From Aureisphaera sp963669405 (lineage in GTDB: Bacteria; Bacteroidota; Bacteroidia; Flavobacteriales; Flavobacteriaceae), in NCBI GenBank assembly GCA_963669405.2, contig CAXXHF010000002.1:2604001-2668000 (forward strand): 64,000 bases of DNA, read 5' to 3'. The stretch's first letter is position 1, and the number at the start of each line of letters is the position of its first letter. A model generated the notes under the pieces. It was not told the origin of the DNA. It saw nothing but the letters and a program-made list of their open reading frames with translations, and searched no databases. The translations under genes and the position numbers were made by a program. Positions 35,946 to 44,578 of the stretch are shown here, piece after piece.

Positions 35946-37192
35946 AAGCTATAGTTTTTGTTTTCTTTAAGGATGCATTGTATCACCCAGTCTTTGTAAG
36001 AGTCTTTCCACGAAGGATAGGTATTGTAAAAAGTCTCCTTATCGTACCAATATAAGTGCAAAGGATCTAAGGGGACAATTTTAGTGAGCAATTTCCAAAC
36101 CAGTTCTTCTTGCTCTTCCTCTAGTGAGGAATGCGGTTCTAGTAGTGCTTTGGTATATTGAATATCTACTACTTGTTCTATGTTTAAGTCTCGTTCAACA
36201 ATTTTTCGTTGATTGTACAGCTCTACACTCATCAGTTTTTTGCGAGAGTCTACTTCAATCTCATTCAAGTATTTTTTAAATAGGAAAGGGCTGTCCAACA
36301 CTTCATGAAGCGGGTGTTCTGTTTCTTCCAAATGTGCTACAAACAAATGACTTTTAATACGTTCGTATCGTTTGGTTTTTGCAGCTTTCTTGATGTCGAA
36401 TTCCGTAATTCTATGGTTGACCAAGGTAGAAGTAAGCTCATTGTGGCTGGTATGGAACAATGAAACTTCATGCACGGTGTCCTTAATGGATTTACCAAAA
36501 ATCTCTATGTCTTCAAAAACAATAATATCGGTCACGAAATCACGCAGCACAAAGATCCCTCCAAAGGCTTTAGTATAAAAGGAACCAATGTCTAGTGTAA
36601 TAGGTTCTAGTTGAAGGTTTCTATGCCGCAGATCACCATATTTCTTGGCAGACTCCAGTAATTCATTATGGAGATTTCGATCTATAAAATTATTGCCTTC
36701 TTCAAATTTTTCTACCAATTCCAACTGTTCTTGTTGTTTCTCTTGGAGACGATTTAACAAACGGAAACTCACTGATAGTTTTTCATACCGTAGTAGATCA
36801 AAGGGCTCGTAATAAGCATCTATGTTTTGATCTAAATGAACACAGATCGCGGCATCTTTGGTAATGTCTCTAATTTCTTTGTCATAAGCAGCAAAAATAG
36901 ACGTCATGATATCTCGATCAAAACTATGGAAAGGCATGTGCACAGGTTTTCCTTTTTGCAATGGGGATACAATAATGGCATTGCTATTGGCCTCTCCAAT
37001 ATTGAGGTAGTAGTTTTCGCCTTTTTCTTCGGCTACCTCGGGACTCCAACCCATGCCGTCTATAGAGAAACTTTTAAGTTGTGTAGGGGAAACACCCAGC
37101 ATTGCCAAACAACCGTTATAGCGTTCTGCCAACGATCCGGTTACCTTTACCAAGGCACCTCCAAACAACCCAGCTTGTTTCAGTTTTTCCAT
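35942..37192 (-). CDS. Unknown cytoplasmic protein, AAA+ module
   Basis: 416 residues with no signal or membrane helix. Mixed alpha/beta: 'YYLNIGEANSNAIIVSPLQKGKPVHMPFHSF', a coiled-coil-like 'NRLQEKQQEQLELVEKFEE' (about 145-175), then 'LEPITLDIGSFYTKAFGGIFVL'. I recognise no catalytic motif or named family. Its start (ATG, 37192) overlaps the last base of the AAA+ gene's stop, and its stop overlaps the 35415 gene, so it is in the middle of a coupled operon. Confidence 0.75.
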   Translation of the reverse strand: MEKLKQAGLFGGALVKVTGSLAERYNGCLAMLGVSPTQLKSFSIDGMGWSPEVAEEKGENYYLNIGEANSNAIIVSPLQKGKPVHMPFHSFDRDIMTSIFAAYDKEIRDITKDAAICVHLDQNIDAYYEPFDLLRYEKLSVSFRLLNRLQEKQQEQLELVEKFEEGNNFIDRNLHNELLESAKKYGDLRHRNLQLEPITLDIGSFYTKAFGGIFVLRDFVTDIIVFEDIEIFGKSIKDTVHEVSLFHTSHNELTSTLVNHRITEFDIKKAAKTKRYERIKSHLFVAHLEETEHPLHEVLDSPFLFKKYLNEIEVDSRKKLMSVELYNQRKIVERDLNIEQVVDIQYTKALLEPHSSLEEEQEELVWKLLTKIVPLDPLHLYWYDKETFYNTYPSWKDSYKDWVIQCILKENKNYSL

Positions 37193-39156
37193 TAATCTTC
37201 GTCTTCTTCAAATTGTTTTCTCGCTTCCATCTGAATGTTCATATCATTCACACGTTGATCTACCTTACGCTTAAAGTCCGTATCCGCTATGGTTGCAACA
37301 TTGTCGAGATAGCGAACCACTTCCTGTCTTCTAATATCTGAAAAGCTGAGACCTTTCATATTGGCTTGCATCAACTCCTGAAGCATTCCAAATTTAGTTT
37401 CATAATCCTGTTTAAAGTATTCTTCAGGATTTCCGAACCAATCTTCGGGCAAATCAAAATCCGTTAAACGCAACGATACGGCACTTTGAATGTTTCTGAT
37501 GTCCCTTGAAGAGAAAAATGGAAATGCTTTCTGAATATTTCTATAAAGCTCTGCGTAAAACAGATGTTGATCTGTTTTAAATTGTGCTTCTACCGTATCA
37601 TATATTTCCAACACTCGTTCTTCGGTAGGTTTTTCGGCCTGCTGTAGTATCTCTCCCAAGTTTTTCGCTAGTCCCTGCTCGCTTAAGTATTTATAGTCAT
37701 TCGGATCTTTCATGTTTACAAAACCAGGCATGGTTTCATTCAATTTATGCCACCACAAATAATCTTGATCTACAAAATCTGGAATGGTACGGGCACCGTC
37801 TATTTTAAAGCGTCCTTGTACACGTGAAATCACTGCCTTATCCAACATTTCGGGAAGGTTGGTAAATAGACCAATGGAACTATTTCCATAATTGACCGCG
37901 TAGGCTCCTTCTGTATAACGTAGAAACACACCAATTACTTCTTTTACTCCAGCAGATACTCCTTGAGCGGTACGCTCCTGAAGGTTGTTCTCTGCATCAT
38001 CTATAGGAGCAAAAATGAGCTTGGTAGGATCTTGTAAAGGTTTCATCCATTGTACCATTTTTTCGGCTGATCCTCCCTGAAAAGTTGAGATTAATGTGTC
38101 GGGCATAGGATGGAACAAAAACGGAATGTCCAAATTGTCACAATGCTCCTTCAAGCGTGTAGCAATAGCAGCAATGAGCATACTTTTCCCTGTCCCGGGG
38201 ATACCATACCCCATGAACACAGGCATGAACCCTCCCAATTCTTGAAACGGATTCTTTTTGGCTGTGAAATCATAACTCATTAAACGTTCTGTCAATCGGC
38301 GGGCAAAGTGTTTGGCATCTCGATTTCCAACAATTTGTTCGAACTGTATTTTGTTGAATTCTACGCTAACCGCGGTTCCTTCGAATACATTTTCCCAACC
38401 AGAAATAGCAAATTCGCTATTTTCCAGTTTATAGGTGCGATCGGTAATAGTTTCTGTGTATTCTAAAGAGCCAAGTCGCAACTGAATTTCAGAAATGATG
38501 GCTTCAAAATAGACCACTGTAAAATCAATTACGTCTTTGTCCTTGGTAATGATTTCTGGATGATTTAAATATGTATCATAATAAAACAACAAACAGGAAA
38601 TCCCTTTTAATGGAGACATAAGGGAAAGTTCTGGTATGCCAGCAAACTTATTTTTCAACACGCTTAAATCATCTGAAGCTTTGGGTTTCAATTCAAATAA
38701 AACCCTACAAGCTATTCCGAAGATCATAAAAGCGGTTGTCGTGTGTTGCTTAGAATCAAACTCCCTGCGTTGGGTATTGTCCAAAGAAGATTTGCGTTCG
38801 TTTAACGAAGTGAGACCTGAAGCGTCTGAATAGCTATCCTTAAGCCAGATTCCCATAGTAATTCCTTCCTGAAGCGCAAACAACGCTTCGTTGAGGTGTA
38901 ATGGAATGGCCACAGAATCGGGCAAAAGGCGTTTCTTTAAACCCAATACACTTTTAGATACAGAAGTAACTGTAGAAGTGCTATTTCCCGTAGCCTTTGA
39001 GAGGTACAATAAAATAGAATCGTCCTTTACATTCTTATCTCGGTTTTTGGCTTTCATTCCCTGATCCCATTGCACCCCTTTTAGATATGAAGTAGCTTCG
39101 TCTCTTAGAGTTGCGAGTTCAGAATTTTTAATAGGAAATGTAGTGTTGTGCTCCAT
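37192..39156 (-). CDS. AAA+ ATPase, core of the six-gene module
   Basis: 654 residues. An all-helical N-terminal domain of about 270 residues, then an AAA+ core: Walker A GYGIPGTGKSML (about 316-327, K324), Walker B LIFAPIDDAEN (D386, D387; the usual DE is DD), sensor-1-like GLFTNLPEML (N433) and SRVQGRF (R445, R449), which matches the arginine-finger/sensor region of classical AAA proteins. A C-terminal alpha-helical lid (about 470-654) follows. It is cytoplasmic. One base separates it from the 39158 gene upstream and it overlaps the 35942 gene downstream. A remodelling or assembly ATPase for the partner proteins is the natural inference. Confidence 0.85.
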   Translation of the reverse strand: MEHNTTFPIKNSELATLRDEATSYLKGVQWDQGMKAKNRDKNVKDDSILLYLSKATGNSTSTVTSVSKSVLGLKKRLLPDSVAIPLHLNEALFALQEGITMGIWLKDSYSDASGLTSLNERKSSLDNTQRREFDSKQHTTTAFMIFGIACRVLFELKPKASDDLSVLKNKFAGIPELSLMSPLKGISCLLFYYDTYLNHPEIITKDKDVIDFTVVYFEAIISEIQLRLGSLEYTETITDRTYKLENSEFAISGWENVFEGTAVSVEFNKIQFEQIVGNRDAKHFARRLTERLMSYDFTAKKNPFQELGGFMPVFMGYGIPGTGKSMLIAAIATRLKEHCDNLDIPFLFHPMPDTLISTFQGGSAEKMVQWMKPLQDPTKLIFAPIDDAENNLQERTAQGVSAGVKEVIGVFLRYTEGAYAVNYGNSSIGLFTNLPEMLDKAVISRVQGRFKIDGARTIPDFVDQDYLWWHKLNETMPGFVNMKDPNDYKYLSEQGLAKNLGEILQQAEKPTEERVLEIYDTVEAQFKTDQHLFYAELYRNIQKAFPFFSSRDIRNIQSAVSLRLTDFDLPEDWFGNPEEYFKQDYETKFGMLQELMQANMKGLSFSDIRRQEVVRYLDNVATIADTDFKRKVDQRVNDMNIQMEARKQFEEDED

Positions 39157-39157
39157 A

Positions 39158-40210
39158 TTACAGTGTTAGTTCAGGTATTTCTATGGGTTCTTTGGTTAAT
39201 TGATTGATGTTTTCCGGAATCCTATCGTATAAAGTTTGCATGACCCGATGTGGTGCAAAAACATATTTTTCGGTCTTCTTGGACTCCCATTTTTGGAATG
39301 TCTGTTTATTGAAAAAACTACCTTCTGTAAAATCTCCAGTAGAATTAATCTCATTAACAGATAGACTAATGGCATGAGCAGAGAGTTTCAGGTTTTTCTG
39401 AACAATACCTTCCAATATGACATGCGTGATTTGCAATTCGTCTTTTGCAAAGACATTGTGCAAAGGCCCTACGTCCAGTTTGCGTAATTTCTTCGGCATT
39501 AGTTTGGGTAATTTTTTATCAATAGCATACGCCATCATATCCAAACTCATGTTTCGATCGGCTGTCTTTTCTAATACTTCATAAATCTTCTCAGTGTATT
39601 CTGTTACTGAAGTTTTCTCTAAATCGAAATACATAAAACAGATAAATGGACGATTGTGGGTTACATCATAAAAAGCCCAACTGGTTAAGTAAGGTGCTTC
39701 AGGATTGTTTTCTATGTGTACTATTTTCCCTTGTATAAACCGTCTAAAAATATAATTCTTCTCTACTGATGTGTAGTATACAATAGAGGCGGCTTGTTCC
39801 AATTTACGTTTGGATACGGGCTCTTTGTATTTAAGTAAACTCTCTAGAAATTCAGCTTTTAAATCTTCAGGTTTTGGGAGTTTGGCAATGTGATCTTGTT
39901 TTAATGCTAGATCATTGATGAGATAACGGAATTCCAAATAGTTGGGAAAACCCGATTCTGTAAGATCAATCTTCATTTTTTCTTCTTCGTCATACAAATA
40001 CTTTACTCGGAATGCTTCCAAAGAGTACAGCAATAATTCTGCATATTGTTTAAAAAAAGAGATCTCTAAAGGATTGCATAATTCATGTGTTACCATTCCT
40101 TGAACCATTTCCCTGAAAGCATGCTGTACAATCTTGAAATAGACCGAATACTGTTCTTTGTTTTCAAGAACAGCACTGTCAAGTGGAGTGACTATTTGGT
40201 TGATGGACAT
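39158..40210 (-). CDS. Unknown protein, AAA+ module
   Basis: 350 residues, cytoplasmic by lack of signal. Alpha/beta composition, e.g. 'YLTSWAFYDVTHNRPFICFMYFDLEKTSVTEYTEKIYEVLE', 'ITHVILEGIVQKNLKLSAHAISLSVNEINSTG', ending 'YDRIPENINQLTKEPIEIPELTL'. No family recognised. It precedes the AAA+ gene with a 1-bp gap, which argues for direct functional linkage. The region upstream to 40349 contains the GC-rich palindrome. Confidence 0.75.
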   Translation of the reverse strand: MSINQIVTPLDSAVLENKEQYSVYFKIVQHAFREMVQGMVTHELCNPLEISFFKQYAELLLYSLEAFRVKYLYDEEEKMKIDLTESGFPNYLEFRYLINDLALKQDHIAKLPKPEDLKAEFLESLLKYKEPVSKRKLEQAASIVYYTSVEKNYIFRRFIQGKIVHIENNPEAPYLTSWAFYDVTHNRPFICFMYFDLEKTSVTEYTEKIYEVLEKTADRNMSLDMMAYAIDKKLPKLMPKKLRKLDVGPLHNVFAKDELQITHVILEGIVQKNLKLSAHAISLSVNEINSTGDFTEGSFFNKQTFQKWESKKTEKYVFAPHRVMQTLYDRIPENINQLTKEPIEIPELTL

Positions 40211-40272
40211 GAAATTAAAACGTATTTGACTTTAATGTCTGATTGATTTTTTATCTGTATGTTGGGTCGGTC

Positions 40273-40303
40273 GCTCACCTGCCCCGTAGGCAGGCAGGTG
40301 AGC
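40273..40303. repeat. GC-rich palindromic element
   Basis: GCTCACCTGCC (40273-40283) pairs perfectly with GGCAGGTGAGC (40293-40303), loop CCGTAGGCA. It is far richer in GC than its surroundings, sits between the 40350-41696 and 39158-40210 genes of the same operon, and is followed by only a weak T-tract. It resembles repetitive extragenic palindromes rather than a normal terminator. Copy number elsewhere cannot be seen from this window. Confidence 0.55.
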
Positions 40304-40349
40304 TCCTTTATTTTAGACAAATAAGATTTTTAACAAATGCATTTTGGGG

Positions 40350-41696
40350 TTACCCTAACAAATCATCCTCTTCAGAAGGAGTAGGATTATCTGGTGTTTC
40401 TGGTGAGTCATCCCCAGATGGTGCACTACCGTCATTGGCATAGTATTCTTCAAAAATCTCCTTCATGTCAATTCCATAACGGTCTGCAAAGTCCTTTTGA
40501 ATTGCCTGATCCTTTTCACGAATTTCCTGAAGGGCTTCAGCATAGCTACTATAGACTCCCTGCATTACTTTTTCGTGTACTGGGATGTTGTCCATCATTT
40601 CCTGACGAGCTCTAGCACTAGCAGAGTGCATGGATGCTAAGGTCTGTCCAATATGCTCATCGGTTTTAACTCCTAAGTGCTCTAAGATTGCAGCAAATTC
40701 CTGATCGGTTCTTGCCTTTAAAGCCACAACATAGCCATCGTAATATTTAAGGCGCTCATCTGTATCACTTTTCAGTTTTGCACGGTGTGTTTGTAAGTTG
40801 CTTCTTAACGAGGTTAATACCTTAATGGTTAAGTTGTGTTTATGAACGAAACTATCTTTAGAGGCAGCCAAGGTGGTGTAAGCATTTTTAAGACCTTCCA
40901 GTTCTTCTACCTTTTGCTCTATGGAAGTAATCTTGCCAATGGCTTCACTGTATTCAGTAGATTGTTTATCGGCAATTTCCTCTAAAGCAGCTCTAGCTTG
41001 TTTTAGTAAAGCATATTGTTCTTCCAGTTTCTCCTCAGTCTCCTTCTTCTTTTCCAGTGCCTTGGTGTGGTTTTTACTGGCTTCTACAATGGCATCCTGT
41101 AGTTTGTCTTCTACTTCCTTTATTTCTACCTCACGGTTTTTTAGACGGTTTACAGCAGCTTGACTCTTATAGGAAAGTTCACTCAGTAATGTTTGGATGT
41201 CAGCCTTTTCAATACGTTCCTGGAACATTTGTTTGGCTTTTAAATCAGCTCCTTCACGAACTTTTTGGGCATTAGCTAGTTCTTCCTGTCGTTTTTTAAT
41301 TCTTGCCTTTCGGCCCCAAAGGTTGTTCCACCAGTTGTCTTTAACATTTTCTGCATCCTCCAAAGCTAACTTGGCTCGTTCCAGTGCTTTTTGAGCATTG
41401 TCTATGACTTTTTGCTCTGCAGCATTTAGAGTGGAGAATTTTTCGAAAATAATTCCTACTTCATCTTGGTAATCGGTAAGATCCTTAATGGCATCTAATA
41501 GTGAAGTACGATCTTTCTCGGCCATATGTACTACATCGTCCAAAGTGGCATTCAATATTTTTTGACGCATTTCAGGATCGTCCTCTTGGGCAAGCTTGGA
41601 TTTCATTTGGTCTACAGCTTTTCCCCAATTCACTTCTACTTTTTCTTGTTTTTGGGAAGAAGAATCGGTTTCTAATAAATCAAAATCATCAGACAT
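40350..41696 (-). CDS. Long coiled-coil protein, first gene of the AAA+ module
   Basis: 448 residues. The acidic N-terminus (MSDDFDLLETDSSSQKQ) is followed by a coiled coil of more than 250 residues in several blocks, e.g. 'EKVIDNAQKALERAKLALEDAE' and 'ALEKKKETEEKLEEQYALLKQARAALEEIADKQ'. The C-terminus is acidic and Pro-rich (NDGSAPSGDDSPETPDNPTPSEEDDLLG). I see weak similarity in layout to TelA-type toxic-anion resistance proteins, unverified. It is 139 bp upstream of the 39158 gene, separated by the palindrome. It is likely the module's structural or scaffold component. Confidence 0.75.
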   Translation of the reverse strand: MSDDFDLLETDSSSQKQEKVEVNWGKAVDQMKSKLAQEDDPEMRQKILNATLDDVVHMAEKDRTSLLDAIKDLTDYQDEVGIIFEKFSTLNAAEQKVIDNAQKALERAKLALEDAENVKDNWWNNLWGRKARIKKRQEELANAQKVREGADLKAKQMFQERIEKADIQTLLSELSYKSQAAVNRLKNREVEIKEVEDKLQDAIVEASKNHTKALEKKKETEEKLEEQYALLKQARAALEEIADKQSTEYSEAIGKITSIEQKVEELEGLKNAYTTLAASKDSFVHKHNLTIKVLTSLRSNLQTHRAKLKSDTDERLKYYDGYVVALKARTDQEFAAILEHLGVKTDEHIGQTLASMHSASARARQEMMDNIPVHEKVMQGVYSSYAEALQEIREKDQAIQKDFADRYGIDMKEIFEEYYANDGSAPSGDDSPETPDNPTPSEEDDLLG

Positions 41697-41934
41697 AGGT
41701 ATGGCTATTTAGTGGTTATTAACTGTTTAAAACCTGCTCTGGACAGGTAAAATTTTTCGGAGTATCAATTTCGGTAAAAAAAACGAGTTGAGAAACCCGA
41801 ATTCTTGAAATCTTGATGGTTTGTAAAAACAATGCTTTTTATGAGTCGTTCAAATGCAAAAAAGTTACATTACCTAACCAAAAAGGCCGATAACATAACT
41901 TGTAGAAATTTGGAATTACCTAATTAAAAGAAGC

Positions 41935-43170
41935 TTACAGATTTGCTTTGATAACAGAGACAACATCGTTCAGTTTTTTTTCCCCATCACCACCAGGGCC
42001 AAAATATTTTTTGGCAAAATCGCGCAATGCGACAGTATTTCCACAGGCATCCATAGCAGTTAAGTTAGAGGGAATGTCAATTTGAACTCTATAATATTCC
42101 AATCCCGTTGTTGCTGCAAATTGCTTCATTTGAGTTGCAGCTACAAATTGATTGGCATTCAATGTAGTTCCCGTAATGATTGAATTAGCAGTAGCTTCTC
42201 CTGCTAAATTTTTAAGATAGGTTCCCCAGTCGGTATCACCCCAAAACCCATATTTCTGTCCATAGGGTTGATGATTTACAGCATCATTAAAAAGCTCGAG
42301 TCCGCCATTTGGGGGGTAAAAACCACATCCTAGCGAAATAACGACGATGTCTTCAAGACTGTTAGCGGCACCTGTTCTAAGGGCTTCGGTAATGGCCCAA
42401 ACAGCAGGATCATTGGTCATGACTCCGCCATCTATGCCCCATTTTTCCATAGTTCTGGATCTACCCCTTTGTCCACCACCTACATGAGCCACAGGGAAAT
42501 AAGTGGGTGCAGCACTGGTGGCACGAGCCGCCTCCCATAAATAGTAATCCTGAGCAGGATCTTGCAATGCGTCATGCCAATTGAATAAGTAAGGACCGTA
42601 ATCTATCCCCATGATAGGTTTTTTTACGATGCCACCACCACTATTAATTAAGTAGGTAGTTGTGAAAACTTGTTTCACTTTTTTTTGAGGAAGAGTTTGC
42701 GCGGCATATTTCAATGTGGTATTGACTCCCAGTTCTGATTGCAAAAAAGGCTCGAGTCCATATTCATGGGCATAGTACAAGGGACCGGTAGGTTGATCAT
42801 TGGCATAGAATATTTTTTTACAATCATTCATATAAAAATCCAGAACCTCATGGGCCGTTCTAGGAGAATTGTCAGAATGATACGGTGTGGTAAGTCCAAT
42901 AGAAATTATACCTCCAGTGGATGTTCCTCCTATCACGTCGAAAAGTTGATACGATTTTGTGCTGTTCATCTGCAATTCTACCTGGGTTAGGAAGTAGGCA
43001 GGCAAGATTCCTTTTATTCCACCACCATCAATGGCGAGGATTAGAGTCTTCTTTTTAGTGGTGGTTTCAACTTCTGCTACGGTAGGTTCTTCTTTTTCTT
43101 TTGGGCTATTGCACGAGATAAACAATAGAAGAATAAAAAGAGATGTAAAGGTGTGGATTGAATTTTTCAT
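41935..43170 (-). CDS. Patatin-like phospholipase lipoprotein
   Basis: 411 residues. Lipoprotein signal, LFILLLFISC (Cys20), then a linker. Patatin motifs: DGGGIKG (48-54, oxyanion hole), GTSTG (82-86, nucleophile S84) and the catalytic-dyad Asp in WGIDGGVMTND (D247). Ends with 'YFGPGGDGEKKLNDVVSVIKANL'. It likely hydrolyses membrane lipids at the outer face or in the periplasm. It is upstream of the coiled-coil gene on the same strand, but a 238-bp gap makes cotranscription unlikely. Confidence 0.92.
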   Translation of the reverse strand: MKNSIHTFTSLFILLLFISCNSPKEKEEPTVAEVETTTKKKTLILAIDGGGIKGILPAYFLTQVELQMNSTKSYQLFDVIGGTSTGGIISIGLTTPYHSDNSPRTAHEVLDFYMNDCKKIFYANDQPTGPLYYAHEYGLEPFLQSELGVNTTLKYAAQTLPQKKVKQVFTTTYLINSGGGIVKKPIMGIDYGPYLFNWHDALQDPAQDYYLWEAARATSAAPTYFPVAHVGGGQRGRSRTMEKWGIDGGVMTNDPAVWAITEALRTGAANSLEDIVVISLGCGFYPPNGGLELFNDAVNHQPYGQKYGFWGDTDWGTYLKNLAGEATANSIITGTTLNANQFVAATQMKQFAATTGLEYYRVQIDIPSNLTAMDACGNTVALRDFAKKYFGPGGDGEKKLNDVVSVIKANL

Positions 43171-43259
43171 TTGGAACTCATTTTTGATGGATTCTCAAAG
43201 ATAAAACCTGAATTTTCAAATAGGTATACGTGGAAATACGTAAAAAATGTACAAACGGA

Positions 43260-43291
43260 AAAAGCCGTAATGATTGATCATTACGGCTTTT
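43260..43291 (-). terminator. Terminator of the acyl-CoA dehydrogenase gene
   Basis: Near-perfect palindrome AAAGCCGTAATGAT (43261-43274) with ATCATTACGGCTTT (43277-43290), flanked by A and T runs on both sides; it can end transcription from the acyl-CoA dehydrogenase (-). Confidence 0.85.
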
Positions 43292-43310
43292 ATATATATG
43301 ATAGTAATTA

Positions 43311-44453
43311 TTAGTCTCTCAAAAGTCCTCTGGAAATCACAATCTTCTGAATTTCGGAAGTTCCTTCATAGATTTGGGTGATTTTTGCATCACGCATCAA
43401 CCGCTCTACATGGTATTCCTTTACAAATCCGTTTCCACCATGAACTTGTACCGCTTCTACAGTAACCTCCATAGCGGTCTGACTTGCATATAGTTTTGCA
43501 ATAGCACTACTCATATCATAGTTGTTGCCCTGGTCTTTGTCCCAAGCAGCTTTCATAACCAAGTGACGTGCAGCTTCAATTTTGGTGTGCATGTCGGCCA
43601 ACTTAAAGGCGATGGCCTGATGATTGCAAATTTCAGTGCCAAAAGCTTTACGGATTTTTGAATAGTCCCTAGCTAATTCATAAGCACCTGCAGCAATCCC
43701 TAAAGCCTGTGCGGCAATCCCGATACGACCTCCCGATAGGGTTTTCATGGCGAACTTAAATCCGAAACCATCTTCTCCTATACGATTTTCCTTAGGAACT
43801 TTAACGTCGTTGAAGTTTAAGGTGTGGGTATCACTACCACGAATTCCCAATTTGTCTTCTTTGGGTCCTACCTCAAAACCTTCCCAGCCTTTTTCAACAA
43901 TAAAAGCATTGATTCCTCTATGCCCTTTTTCACGATCTGTTTGTGCAATTACCAAATAGTAATCTGCAGAACCTCCATTGGTTATCCAGTTTTTTGTACC
44001 ATTCAATATATAATGATCTCCCATATCTATAGCTGTGGTACTTTGTGAAGTTGCATCACTTCCAGCTTCGGGTTCGCTTAAACAGAAAGCGCCAATGGAC
44101 TCTCCAGTGGCCAATTTGGTTAAATATTTTTGTTTTTGTTCTTCCGTACCAAAGGCTTGCAGTCCATAACAAACCAATGAGTTGTTTACGGAAACGATCA
44201 CAGAACAGGAAGCATCAATTTTACTCAATTCTTCCATAGCCAACACATAAGATACAGTATCCATTCCGCCACCACCATATTGTGGGTCTACCATCATTCC
44301 TAAGAAACCAAGCTCTCCCATTTTCTTTACCTGTTCGGTTGGGAATTCTTGTTTGTTGTCACGTTCAACAACACCGGGAAGTAATTCGGTTTTTGCAAAA
44401 TCGCGAGCTGCATCGCGTATCATTAAGTGTTCTTCAGAAAGGCTAAAATCCAT
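43311..44453 (-). CDS. Acyl-CoA dehydrogenase (short-chain type)
   Basis: 380 residues. FAD-dependent alpha,beta-oxidation of acyl-CoA. Landmarks: GAFCLSEPEAGSD (about 125-137), 'ITNGGSADYYLVIAQT', 'AFGTEICNHQAIAFKLADM' and the C-terminal IYEGTSEIQKIVISRGLL with catalytic E363. Conserved residues match the butyryl/short-chain subfamily. Divergent from anmK. Confidence 0.95.
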   Translation of the reverse strand: MDFSLSEEHLMIRDAARDFAKTELLPGVVERDNKQEFPTEQVKKMGELGFLGMMVDPQYGGGGMDTVSYVLAMEELSKIDASCSVIVSVNNSLVCYGLQAFGTEEQKQKYLTKLATGESIGAFCLSEPEAGSDATSQSTTAIDMGDHYILNGTKNWITNGGSADYYLVIAQTDREKGHRGINAFIVEKGWEGFEVGPKEDKLGIRGSDTHTLNFNDVKVPKENRIGEDGFGFKFAMKTLSGGRIGIAAQALGIAAGAYELARDYSKIRKAFGTEICNHQAIAFKLADMHTKIEAARHLVMKAAWDKDQGNNYDMSSAIAKLYASQTAMEVTVEAVQVHGGNGFVKEYHVERLMRDAKITQIYEGTSEIQKIVISRGLLRD

Positions 44454-44578
44454 AATATTCAGAAAATTAAATGATGTTCAAAAAAGTGCCGCAAAGATAC
44501 CGTTTTATTGATAAATTATCAATTTAAAGCTTAGATAATGTGAATCTTCTATTGTTAAAGTTTGTTATTTTTACTCAG

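Noticed and set aside
33681..41696. Reading the AAA+ module as a phage-defence island
   Set aside because: No nuclease, methylase, toxin-like domain, integrase or atypical composition is visible, so a defence claim is not supported.
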